From SZUA-36 sp963749115 (GTDB lineage Bacteria; Pseudomonadota; Gammaproteobacteria; Xanthomonadales; SZUA-36), in contig CAVVLP010000017.1 in assembly GCA_963749115.1 (NCBI GenBank), positions 62,001 through 126,000 on the forward strand: a stretch of DNA of 64,000 bases, read 5' to 3'. Positions within the stretch are counted from its first letter, which is position 1, and each line of letters starts with the position of its first letter. A program made the position numbers and the translations under genes. This document shows positions 34,547-41,984 of this stretch, piece by piece. The notes below the pieces were generated by a model. It worked only from the letters and a program-made list of their open reading frames with translations, did no database searches and had not been told where the DNA came from.

Positions 34547-35252
34547 TTACTTCTCCAGCTTCAGGAAGTAATCCATGATTTCCGGTACATTGCCGTTACC
34601 CATGCCGGCATCGACGGCTGCCTGAAGGTTAGCCGAGGTACCTTCAGCAATTTGAGATTCTGTGTTCAAATCCTTAACCATCTCCAGAAAATAACCCAGG
34701 TCTTTATTGGCGTTGTTGATTGAGAAACCCAGATCGCTTACACCGTCAACTGCGTAGTTTTTACAAAATTGCATGAATGGCGAATTAGATGGGCCTGTCG
34801 ACATAATCTCCCATAGCTGCTGGCGGTCAACACCAGCAAGGTCGGCAACCGCGAAAGCCTGCGACATGGCTGCAACGGTGGTCATACCCATGAAGTTGTT
34901 GATTAGCTTGGTGGTGTGACCGGCACCGAGTGCGCCAAGATAGAATACATTTTCGCCTTGTATATCAAGAACCGGCTTAACCTTGTCGAAGGTTGCCTTC
35001 TCGCCAGCTGCCATGATGTTGAGCAATCCGTCTTTAGCATGGGCTGGTGTACGGCCAAGTGGCGCGTCGATCATGCCTGCACCTTTTTTGGCAAGATCTT
35101 CACCGATCTTGCGGGTAGAAGCCGGGATCGAAGTTCCAAAATCAATCAAGACAGCGCCTTCCTTAATGCCAGCTAAAATGCCGTCTTCGGCATAGACAAG
35201 CATTTCAACTACCTTGGACGTGGTAAGGCAAAGCATCACGATATCACTCGCG
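34547..35252 (-). pseudogene. 3-hydroxyisobutyrate dehydrogenase/GarR-type oxidoreductase lacking its N-terminus
   Basis: From ASDIVMLCLTTSKVVEML onward this is a beta-hydroxyacid dehydrogenase: DAPLGRTPAHAKDGLLNIMA is the substrate-loop region, GAGHTTKLINN contains the catalytic lysine, and the C-terminus is VPEIMDYFLKLEK. About 55-60 residues with the NAD-binding GxGxxG are missing. The remaining sequence begins precisely at the left arm of the 26-bp inverted repeat. An ATG inside the repeat (35305) would add 18 unrelated residues. Without the dinucleotide motif it should be inactive. In uronate pathways such enzymes reduce 2-hydroxy-3-oxopropionate or related semialdehydes. Confidence 0.85.
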
Positions 35253-35338
35253 ATAATTAGGGTCAGCGTAAAAACTCCCTGGATGATGTTCCAAAATTGC
35301 AGCACTTTTTAAGGAGTTTTTACGCTGACCCTAATTAT
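35253..35338. repeat. 86-bp element with 26-bp perfect inverted repeats
   Basis: The left arm (35253-35278) begins ATAATTAGGGTCAGCGTAAA and the right arm (35313-35338) is its exact reverse complement, with a 34-base spacer. The outer AATTAGGGTCA matches the ends of the palindromes at 33829 and 40862; the inner arm is different again. It truncates the dehydrogenase gene. Confidence 0.92.
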
Positions 35339-35472
35339 CCTAAGGTGTGTAGAAAGCAAATTTACAAACAAAAAGCACAAGGGGATCAAAAAGGTAGCTT
35401 TATACTCTTCTCCGGTAGAGGCAATGGTGTCATCATGATCATCTTGTCAAAGCATCATTCGGAGAGTCCGTT

Positions 35473-36147
35473 ATGCCTAATGCCTACCACGTGTCGATTT
35501 TGTCCATCAGGGAAGTGCACACACTTGCGGGTATATGGAACAACGACTCATTGCGGACGCTGCTGGAGCTTGCTGAAGTAGACGATCTTGGAGACATTAC
35601 CGACGGGGACCTTTTGGAAATGTGTCTCATGGTATTGCAGGACCTGGGTAATCAAAAAGCTGGAGAACTGGTGTTGGAGGTGGTGTTCGGGGATAGGATG
35701 CGACCGGGAGTGAGACAGAATCTCGTGGATGATTTACAGGAGAATGAGCCCTGGAACGATTTTGCAGACATCAGTCAGCAACATGGTATTTTTATTGCGG
35801 TTTGCCTGTTGCATAAGGCATTCCCCACCCGCTATGGCACACCCGACGCGTATGTATTAAGGGTGAGAATCCAGCCCCGGTCAAGCTCCGGAGCAGCGGC
35901 TTTGGAAGCCGCGCGGGCTGACTGGCTAATACGGTTGCTGGCATGTGGTATGAGTGAGGACTCCATCGTACACCGTCTTTTCGGTGACGAACTCAAGACC
36001 GGTGAATTCAAAGATGCGCCGGGATTGATCTGGAACTGCGAACGGGTTGACGAGCCGGCTGATGCCGATAACAGCCGAACTTTCGATATTACTGCCTCGA
36101 AACAATTATTCAGTTCACTGACCGCCCACCAGACATTTACGGTGTAG
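35473..36147 (+). CDS. Hypothetical protein, 224 aa
   Basis: I do not recognise this family. The ATG at 35473 has GGAGAG six bases upstream. The protein is acidic and soluble, with no signal peptide or TM segment. The N-terminal third (LRTLLELAEVDDLGDITDGDLLEMCLMVLQDL) is helical and the C-terminal part ends ITASKQLFSSLTAHQTFTV. It lies between the palindrome and the UPF0158 remnant and may have no operon partner. Composition is close to the surrounding average. Confidence 0.65.
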   Translation: MPNAYHVSILSIREVHTLAGIWNNDSLRTLLELAEVDDLGDITDGDLLEMCLMVLQDLGNQKAGELVLEVVFGDRMRPGVRQNLVDDLQENEPWNDFADISQQHGIFIAVCLLHKAFPTRYGTPDAYVLRVRIQPRSSSGAAALEAARADWLIRLLACGMSEDSIVHRLFGDELKTGEFKDAPGLIWNCERVDEPADADNSRTFDITASKQLFSSLTAHQTFTV

Positions 36148-36240
36148 TAGTTCTGAACAACAGTCGGGTCACTGTGAAGTAAGCATTATTTGAAAGTGAT
36201 ATTATCTATTTAGGCAATTTGATGGCGAATCGAGGGGTCA

Positions 36241-36465
36241 TGGCAAAAGTTAATCTGACAGAGTTGAGCGATACATTGTTGTTTGTCTCATCCGACTATT
36301 CGGCCGAGGCTTATGTTTGTCGCGAGACTGGCCAAATCCATTCAATTCAAGGAGTTGCTAGAGGGGAACTCGAAGCTCGAAGACTGGTATGAGTACGAAG
36401 GCGCAGAAGAGAAGCGTGAATTGCGGGCCTGGTGCGAAGACAATGGATTGGAAATCGAGGAATAA
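36241..36465 (+). pseudogene. UPF0158 family gene with internal deletion
   Basis: The ATG at 36241 opens MAKVNLTELSDTLLFVSSDY and runs to CRETGQIHSI, the N-terminus of UPF0158 proteins. In another frame the sequence then reads QFKELLEGNSKLEDWYEYEG followed by AEEKRELRAWCEDNGLEI, their C-terminus, with a stop at 36463-36465. The middle of the domain, roughly 80 residues, is gone and the join is out of frame. No repeat is visible at the join. Confidence 0.75.
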
Positions 36466-36522
36466 GCCGTCACAGTTGGTGGTCGACTTATGACTTTGAG
36501 TCCGACCTAAGGAAAAACGAAT

Positions 36523-36957
36523 ATGCATACCGTCCATAACTGGGCATTTTGGGCACTACTTTCCGCCGTATTTGCTGCGCTGACAGCCATCTTTGCCAAA
36601 ATTGGCATTCAGGACATCGACTCGGATCTCGCCACGCTCGTACGAACCGCCGTCGTGATCGTCGCTTTAACCGGCTTTGTATGGTTTGCCGGCAAATGGA
36701 GCAATCCACTCGAACTCTCGTCAAGAACCTGGCTTTTTCTTAGCCTGTCCGGCCTGGCTACCGGTGCTTCCTGGGTATGCTACTTTCGCGCGCTGCAGCT
36801 CGGTGAGGCATCCAAGGTCGCACCCATCGACAAGTTCAGCCTGGTTCTGGTCGCTCTTTTCGCAGTCGTTTTTCTAGGCGAGCGACCATCCATTCGGGAT
36901 TGGACGGGTATTGCCATGATTGCAAGCGGCGTGATACTTCTTGCCTTCAAACGATGA
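36523..36957 (+). CDS. EamA-domain membrane protein (half-size DMT transporter)
   Basis: A 144-residue protein with five hydrophobic segments. It contains one EamA repeat: WALLSAVFAALTAIFAKIGI, SDLATLVRTAVVIVALTGFVW, GLATGASWVCYFRALQLGEA, and KVAPIDKFSLVLVALFAVVF followed by LGERPS. Single-repeat members are thought to dimerise. The substrate is unknown. It is preceded by a GGAAAAACG spacer and followed by a small hairpin, so it is probably monocistronic. Confidence 0.85.
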   Translation: MHTVHNWAFWALLSAVFAALTAIFAKIGIQDIDSDLATLVRTAVVIVALTGFVWFAGKWSNPLELSSRTWLFLSLSGLATGASWVCYFRALQLGEASKVAPIDKFSLVLVALFAVVFLGERPSIRDWTGIAMIASGVILLAFKR

Positions 36958-36990
36958 CCCAGGCCAATGATTGATCACAACCCAGAAGTC

Positions 36991-37007
36991 GCCTGAACCA
37001 GGCTTTT
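36991..37007 (+). terminator. Short hairpin with T-run after the EamA gene
   Basis: GCCTG-AAC-CAGGC followed by TTTT. The stem is only five base pairs but the T-run is directly adjacent and lies 34 bases after the stop. Confidence 0.45.
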
Positions 37008-37022
37008 ACCTGCCTATAGCCG

Positions 37023-37631
37023 TCAGGGAGATATTTCCTGCTCACTCAGACCCTGCACAGAATTGAGAATGGCCTCGGTAATCTGAGCCAACAGAGCCTG
37101 GATTTGTTCAACGGTATGCGCGTAGCCGTCCTGCTTGAGATCACGATTAAAATTGAAATCGGCAAACACGCTCAGGTTCGGATCGTGTTCTGGTATTAGT
37201 TGATAGCGACCTGCTGCCACCACTTCACCCTTGTCCGTCGCCTGCAGACTGTCAATACGCAGACGAAGCCTGTAGTCAGTCCGGGCAACCCAATCCACGT
37301 TTTCCAGATAGTAGGTATAGTCGTCCGACTGACGTTGCAATTCCCGGACCAAGGCTTTTGGTAACGCCAGTTCCAGGCTTTCTGCCCAAAGGTTTTTCCT
37401 GGATACAAGTAATTGATTATCACCCGACTGGATTATCATACCCGACTGCCGCAGGTATTCCGCCAAATCAACCCTCTCGATGACAAGGGCGGGTTTGTCC
37501 GCACGTTGCACAAGCTGGTCTGCCCCTGAAACCGGCGGCACCAGGGCGTAATAGTTGACGACCACAGGTTCCGACGAGCAGGCTCCGAGGCTTGCAATTA
37601 ACAGCAGAGCGGTGAACGGTTTCGTGTTCAT
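37023..37631 (-). CDS. pqiC: PqiC-type ABC auxiliary lipoprotein
   Basis: A 202-residue lipoprotein with lipobox LGACSSE near residue 19 and the family core YYALVPP, LVIERVDLAEYLRQSGMIIQ and NLWAESLELALPKALVRELQ. PqiC is the outer-membrane lipoprotein that docks the PqiB tube in the lipid-transport complex spanning the periplasm. The start overlaps the pqiB stop by four bases (ATGA). It ends the pqi operon. Confidence 0.88.
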   Translation of the reverse strand: MNTKPFTALLLIASLGACSSEPVVVNYYALVPPVSGADQLVQRADKPALVIERVDLAEYLRQSGMIIQSGDNQLLVSRKNLWAESLELALPKALVRELQRQSDDYTYYLENVDWVARTDYRLRLRIDSLQATDKGEVVAAGRYQLIPEHDPNLSVFADFNFNRDLKQDGYAHTVEQIQALLAQITEAILNSVQGLSEQEISP

Positions 37632-39286
37632 TGTTGCTTCCTCGCCGGTTCGGTCTCTTGATGCGGGCTTGTCGGATATACCAGGCCACTGGGTCGGTTC
37701 TTTAACTCGGTGATCAACGGAATCATTTCCTTGAGAAATGCGGAGATACTCTGAAGGGTGCGTTGCAGTTCCTGGTTGGTCTTGGAGTCGTTGGCAAACG
37801 ACTGAGCCGTTTCTTCAAGCGCGTTCAGGGTATCCGTTAATTGCACAAGCAACTCCGTGGTGCGCTCATCGCCAATCAGTGATTCGCCGGATTTCGCCAA
37901 TTGCTGGAAACCGACGAGGGTCGCGGCGCCTTCATCCAGCAACAGATCCAGTTTATCGACCACGGATTCCAGCGGCAGGTGATTGATCTTGGCGATAAAT
38001 GCCTCGATGCTTTCGGTGAACTTCTCCAGGCTGTCAACACCGGTCGGAATCACCACGAGGTCTTTGAAATAGCTTAGGTCAGCCTGCGAGGCACCCTCTT
38101 CGTATTGAAGATTCACCAATTGCGAACCCAGCAGGAAGTTTTGTGTTTTGATGGTTGCGACCAGGCCCTGCATGATCCATATATTGATGTCGGCCGTGGC
38201 CCGCACCAGGCTTTCCTCGGAGTCCGGCAACCCCAGCCGGCCAGGATTGATCTCGATCAGTATCGGTATATCCATTGTTTTATCCAGCAGGTTGCGGCCT
38301 TCCGGTATATAGTCGGTGCGCAGCACCTTACCTACCTGAAGGCCACGATGGACAACCGGCGCACCCACACTCACTCCTCCAATGCTGTCTTTCACCAACA
38401 CCCAGTACTGGATGGCGAACAGGTACTTCTTCTCAAAAATCGCCGAACGGCTGGGATAGATATAAAACAGTGAATTTTCTGCGACAGGCTCACTGACAAA
38501 TTGACCCTCCGGAATCGAAAATGAAATCCCGCCGAGCAGCAGGCTGTCAATTGGCCCAGCCTCGACCTGTATGCCCGTACTGGTCATTTCCACGCGAATA
38601 CCACTGGCCTTCCAAAAACGCGTTTCAGTGCCGATCAACTGGTGATAAGGCGCCGTGATAAACACGTTGTAATATATCTTGCTTTCCGAAAAATTGAATT
38701 CTACGTCTTCAACCTTGCCAACATTGATACCTTTGTAATGAATCAGATCTCCCTTCGCAAATGAAAAATCACCGTCGGTGGTGAGCGTCAGGTGTAATCC
38801 GGGTGTGCTCATCGGTGTCAGAGGCGGGCTGTCCAGACCCCGGAAACGGCTTACCTTCTTGCCTGATTTTCCGGGTGAGAACCGTATGTACTGTCCTGTC
38901 ATCAGCGTTCCCAGGCCGGATATTCCCGACAGGCTTATGGTGGGCGCAACAACCCAGAACCGTGACCCCTCCACCAGTAAATCACGGAACTCATTGTTCA
39001 GTCTCGCTGTAACAAGCACCCCGTTCAATTCAGCATTGAGGGTAATTTTTTCAACCTGCCCCACTTCCACATCGCGGGTCTTTACTTTGGTTACGCCTTC
39101 TTCCAGGCCTTCCGCCGTGGAAAACTCGATGGTGATGAGCGGACCCTGTTTGGACCAGTCGTCATACACCATCCAGGCACCCACCAACAATGTGACCAGG
39201 GGGATCAACCACAGCGGGGAGATACGGCGCAGCGGCGCGACCTTCGCCAGTGGCGGAACGTCATTATCGGTATTACTCATCATCAT
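37628..39286 (-). CDS. pqiB: PqiB, MCE-domain lipid transport protein
   Basis: About 552 residues. One N-terminal TM helix (PLWLIPLVTLLVGAWMVYDDW) is followed by three MCE domains: GPLITIEFSTAEGLEEGVTKV, a second starting at GLHLTLTTDGDFSFAKGDLI, and a third around AIQYWVLVKDSIGGVSVGAP. A C-terminal helical needle segment completes the PqiB plan. Three consecutive ATGs (39286, 39283, 39280) overlap the end of the upstream PqiA-like gene; any could be the start. It forms the hexameric tunnel between inner and outer membranes. Confidence 0.92.
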   Translation of the reverse strand: MMMSNTDNDVPPLAKVAPLRRISPLWLIPLVTLLVGAWMVYDDWSKQGPLITIEFSTAEGLEEGVTKVKTRDVEVGQVEKITLNAELNGVLVTARLNNEFRDLLVEGSRFWVVAPTISLSGISGLGTLMTGQYIRFSPGKSGKKVSRFRGLDSPPLTPMSTPGLHLTLTTDGDFSFAKGDLIHYKGINVGKVEDVEFNFSESKIYYNVFITAPYHQLIGTETRFWKASGIRVEMTSTGIQVEAGPIDSLLLGGISFSIPEGQFVSEPVAENSLFYIYPSRSAIFEKKYLFAIQYWVLVKDSIGGVSVGAPVVHRGLQVGKVLRTDYIPEGRNLLDKTMDIPILIEINPGRLGLPDSEESLVRATADINIWIMQGLVATIKTQNFLLGSQLVNLQYEEGASQADLSYFKDLVVIPTGVDSLEKFTESIEAFIAKINHLPLESVVDKLDLLLDEGAATLVGFQQLAKSGESLIGDERTTELLVQLTDTLNALEETAQSFANDSKTNQELQRTLQSISAFLKEMIPLITELKNRPSGLVYPTSPHQETEPARKQQ

Positions 39287-39902
39287 CCCAGAAAAGTTTT
39301 GGATCGATACTGTTTGCTGCCAACATGCTGAAAAAGACCATGCCGGCAAAGGCCAGTGCAGCCGGGCCGGGGTAAACAGACATCAGGTTGCCCAATTGAA
39401 TCAGGCTTGCCAGAAATGCCACTACAAAGACGTCAACCATGGACCAGCGCCCGACGAATTCGATGGCCCGGTAAATGATAATCTTATTTTGCGGATCGCG
39501 GTAAATCCCGAGTTGTTTGCTGAGGTACAGTGTAATGAGTGCGATAAACTTGGCGATCGGCACCACCAGGCTGGCGACCAGGATAATCAGGGCGATCAGG
39601 TAGGAGCCCTGGTCCCACAGTAGCACAACACCGCCGGCAATTGTGCTGATGGTCTCCTTGCCCATCTGGTTGGTCGTCATGATCGGCAGCATATTTGCCG
39701 GCACATAGAAAATGAGAGCCGTCACCAGGAAGACCCAGCTGTGTTGCAGGCTATAGCGCTTGCGTGCATGCAGTTTACGCTGGCAAAAACTGCAGCGCAC
39801 ATTGATCGCTGGCTGAACCGTGCAACAGTCGTGGCAGCCCTGTAACTGCTGGCCATGCAATGAGCTTGTTTCAGACGACACGGGCGATCGCCTGTTTTTC
39901 AT
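39273..39902 (-). CDS. PqiA-domain membrane protein, second half
   Basis: A 209-residue protein equal to one half of canonical PqiA. It has a zinc-ribbon-like region (CHDCCTVQPAINVRCSFCQRKL) followed by four TM helices (TALIFYVPANMLPIMTT, SYLIALIILVASLVVPIAKF, WSMVDVFVVAFLASLIQLG, LAFAGMVFFSMLAANS). The RWSMVDVFVVAFL motif is PqiA/LetA-specific. Its start overlaps the first-half gene by 32 bases. E. coli PqiA contains two such halves in one chain, so here the protein is split into two genes. Confidence 0.9.
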   Translation of the reverse strand: MKNRRSPVSSETSSLHGQQLQGCHDCCTVQPAINVRCSFCQRKLHARKRYSLQHSWVFLVTALIFYVPANMLPIMTTNQMGKETISTIAGGVVLLWDQGSYLIALIILVASLVVPIAKFIALITLYLSKQLGIYRDPQNKIIIYRAIEFVGRWSMVDVFVVAFLASLIQLGNLMSVYPGPAALAFAGMVFFSMLAANSIDPKLFWDDDE

Positions 39903-40557
39903 TCACAACTTGCCTGATTGCCAATGCCAGGCGTAACTTGTCGTAGTGCAGCAAGGTGGCAATGAAGAAGACGTTGAAGAGCGCATAAGCCCAGAAGGAA
40001 AGCCCGACTTCGATATGCGCCAGCGATGCGACCTTGACCATGCTTATTAAAATCCCCAAGAAGAATATTTCCGCCATATTCCAGAAGCGGAGATACCCGA
40101 TCAGACGCATCATACTTATTGTGCGCGGTGATACCCGTTGCAATTTTATGGCAATTGCAAGCCAGCTGATCAGTGTAGTAAAAAATGCAGGCAATCCAAT
40201 AATGATCACCAACATGAACCCGCTCAGCGCCCACTCTTTCAACTCAAACAAAACCTGTACCGTTTCAAGCAGGCTGATCTCCCGTTCCTGGCCCTGGACC
40301 AACAGGTTCACATAAGCAAACAGGTTGCTGAACAGCAGGCAAATGAGCGCCGTGACGGCGAAAATCAACATCCGATCAAGTGAATTACTCACAGAACGGC
40401 TGAGTACACACCCGCAGCGCGGGCAACTCGCTTTGTGGCCATCAGGTAACTGACCGATGCATACCAGCAAATCACACTCGTGACAAATGACCCTGATGTC
40501 TGAAAGCTGATCGTTCAATAAAGATAACTCCTTGGGAGCCGGGGGCGAAGAACGCAT
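39871..40557 (-). CDS. PqiA-domain membrane protein, first half
   Basis: A 228-residue protein with a zinc-ribbon (CHECDLLV and CPRCGCVL), then four TM helices. The motif YLRFWNMAEIFFLGILISMVKV corresponds to the first PqiA half. The N-terminal start could be slightly shorter (MRSSPPAPKELSLLND is plausible). It is first in the operon A1-A2-B-C; the promoter should lie at 40558-40700, where a divergent AT-rich stretch is present. Confidence 0.9.
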   Translation of the reverse strand: MRSSPPAPKELSLLNDQLSDIRVICHECDLLVCIGQLPDGHKASCPRCGCVLSRSVSNSLDRMLIFAVTALICLLFSNLFAYVNLLVQGQEREISLLETVQVLFELKEWALSGFMLVIIIGLPAFFTTLISWLAIAIKLQRVSPRTISMMRLIGYLRFWNMAEIFFLGILISMVKVASLAHIEVGLSFWAYALFNVFFIATLLHYDKLRLALAIRQVVNEKQAIARVV

Positions 40558-40725
40558 TGATTCACTGAGTTTACCAAACTTCCGTCGCGTTCATACCAAT
40601 CCCACTGGAAACCACGATGCTTACAGTCGCATCTGTTGCTCACGGTAACCGTGTACTTGCTGCGTCTTAGTGAGAAAATGAGCCGGATATATTTACCGTT
40701 CTTCGAACCCAAACTGCAGAAAGTA

Positions 40726-40764
40726 AAATCGGCTTGTCACGCAGAAAGCGTACCAAGCCGATTT
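40726..40764 (-). terminator. Relict terminator of the second dehydrogenase copy
   Basis: AAATCGGCTTG (40726-40736) and CAAGCCGATTT (40754-40764) form an 11-bp stem with a short T-run on the minus strand. It is homologous to 34458-34498. Confidence 0.7.
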
Positions 40765-40812
40765 GGAAAGGTAAGGCCAGAGCCTGAACTCAGCCTTCAA
40801 GTATCGTACGAA

Positions 40813-40861
40813 TTACTTCTCCAGCTTCAGGAAGTAGTCCATGATTTCCGGAACATTGCCG
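40813..40861 (-). pseudogene. Last 16 codons of a second GarR-type dehydrogenase
   Basis: The minus strand reads GNVPEIMDYFLKLEK then TAA at 40815-40813, matching the end of the dehydrogenase at 34547. The homology with 34452-34590 continues through the terminator at roughly 88-90 percent identity by eye, so this is an older paralogue and not a recent copy. It breaks at the palindrome at 40862, beyond which the sequence belongs to KDG kinase. Confidence 0.75.
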
Positions 40862-40889
40862 CCTAAAGGGGTCAGCTGACCCCTAATTG
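40862..40889. repeat. GGGGTC palindrome joining two truncated genes
   Basis: CCTAAAGGGGTCA and TGACCCCTAATTG flank a two-base GC centre, giving an 18-base perfect palindrome at 40867-40884. The outer sequences equal those at 33829-33883. Left of it is a dehydrogenase tail, right of it a KDG kinase head. Confidence 0.92.
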
Positions 40890-40957
40890 AAAAAACGCTC
40901 ATGACCGGGTGTCTTGAGCCGCAACATGATCTCACCAAAAGTGACAAACCTGGACAT
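40883..40957 (-). pseudogene. N-terminal stub of 2-keto-3-deoxygluconate kinase
   Basis: The ATG at 40957, two bases after the aldolase stop, reads MSRFVTFGEIMLRLKTPGHE and then RFFN before a TAG made by the palindrome. The GEIMLRLxTPGxERF sequence is the classic start of PfkB-family KDG kinases. Only 24 of about 310-340 residues remain. Its position next to KDPG aldolase shows the original operon eda-kdgK of the Entner-Doudoroff/uronate branch. Confidence 0.8.
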
Positions 40958-40959
40958 GA

Positions 40960-41607
40960 TTAACCCCTTGCCTGTTTGGCAATAGCGACGGCCTCGGCTG
41001 CCAGGTCTGTAATGATTTGATAGTTGCCTTCCGCGATCGCTGACTTTGGTGTTAACCAACTGCCACCGCAGGCGAGGACCTGAGGCAAGGCAACATAGTC
41101 CGCAAGGTTACCCGCAGATACACCACCGGTTGGCATGAATTTCACGTCTTTGAAAACCGAACCCAACGCCTTGATCATCGCAGGCCCTCCCGACAACGAA
41201 GCCGGAAAGAACTTCAGAGAACGCAAACCCATATTCCATGCATTCTGGGCTTCAGTGGCCGTGGCCACACCGGGAAATATCGGCAGCCTGGCTGATTTCG
41301 CGTATTCTACAACCGGTGCATAAAGACCTGGCGAAACGATGAATTGTGCCCCGGCAAAAACCACCTCCGCAGCCTGGCGTTCGGAAAGCACGGTCCCCGC
41401 ACCGACGATGGCCTCAGGTACGGACCGGACAACCTCACCGAGACACTCGATGGCGGCACTGGTACGCAACACCACCTCGATAACACTTAGTCCGCCCGCG
41501 ACCAGAGCCCGCGTGGTTTTGATGGCAGATTCCGGGTTATCGGGCACAACCAGCGGCACCACGGGTGCCGCTTCAAGTCTATTCAGAAGATCTTCATTCA
41601 GGTTCAC
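40960..41607 (-). CDS. eda: KDPG/KHG aldolase
   Basis: A 215-residue class I aldolase splitting 2-keto-3-deoxy-6-phosphogluconate into pyruvate and glyceraldehyde 3-phosphate. Visible features are the catalytic glutamate in GGLSVIEVVLRT, the VGAGTVLS phosphate-site region, SPGLYAPVVEYA, and the Schiff-base lysine in LRSLKFFPAS followed by MPTGGVS and ACGGSW. Length and motifs are complete, so the enzyme should be active. Its downstream partner kinase is reduced to a stub, so a kinase elsewhere would be needed. Confidence 0.93.
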   Translation of the reverse strand: MNLNEDLLNRLEAAPVVPLVVPDNPESAIKTTRALVAGGLSVIEVVLRTSAAIECLGEVVRSVPEAIVGAGTVLSERQAAEVVFAGAQFIVSPGLYAPVVEYAKSARLPIFPGVATATEAQNAWNMGLRSLKFFPASLSGGPAMIKALGSVFKDVKFMPTGGVSAGNLADYVALPQVLACGGSWLTPKSAIAEGNYQIITDLAAEAVAIAKQARG

Positions 41608-41624
41608 AACTGGTCATCCGTTTT

Positions 41625-41823
41625 TTAAGAGTCAAAACAATCACCGTTGATATCGACATTAACACCCGTCAGGAAGCTTGAGTCTTCAGAGGCAAGGTAA
41701 GCAACGGTATCGGCAACTTCATTTGCGCCGCCTTCACGTTTTTAAGCGGTGGCATTGGCAACGTTTGCACGTACGGCATCTTTGTGAATGTATCATGAAA
41801 TGCGGTGCTGATCATGCCCGGGC
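41625..41823 (-). pseudogene. C-terminal remnant of a short-chain dehydrogenase
   Basis: The minus strand reads PGMISTAFHDTFTK, then after a one-base slip DAVRANVANATA, a stop, and KREGGANEVADTVAYLASED followed by SSFLTGVNVDINGDCFDS, with TAA at 41627-41625. PGMxxT and the YLASxDSxFxTGxxxxxxG pattern are classical SDR. The frameshift, stop and missing Rossmann half make it dead. With eda and kdgK it fits a DEH- or uronate-reducing step (inference). Confidence 0.65.
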
Positions 41824-41959
41824 GGCCATGCATCAACATTTTGCCCTGATCCTGAACAAGCTGATTGCAACCACAGAGGCCGAACAGGTCGAGACGACAC
41901 GCAGGCAGGCACAGGAAGTCCGCAAACGATTTTCCCTTGATCACCTGGTAGCGAATTAA
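41798..41959 (+). pseudogene. C-terminal remnant of a GntR/FCD-type regulator
   Basis: The plus strand reads KCGADHARAAMHQHFALILN followed by KLIATTEAEQVETTRRQAQE and a stop at 41957-41959. The DHxxAxxAMHxHF pattern is the last helix and metal-ligand region of FCD effector domains. No HTH domain or start is present, and the left side passes into the antisense SDR remnant. GntR/FCD regulators typically control uronate catabolism, consistent with neighbouring remnants. Confidence 0.5.
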
Positions 41960-41984
41960 CCCCCGAGCTTGTTTGCCGGTGAGT

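Noticed and set aside
38778..39623. 281-codon plus-strand frame opposite pqiB/pqiA
   Set aside because: Antisense shadow of MCE and PqiA coding sequence.
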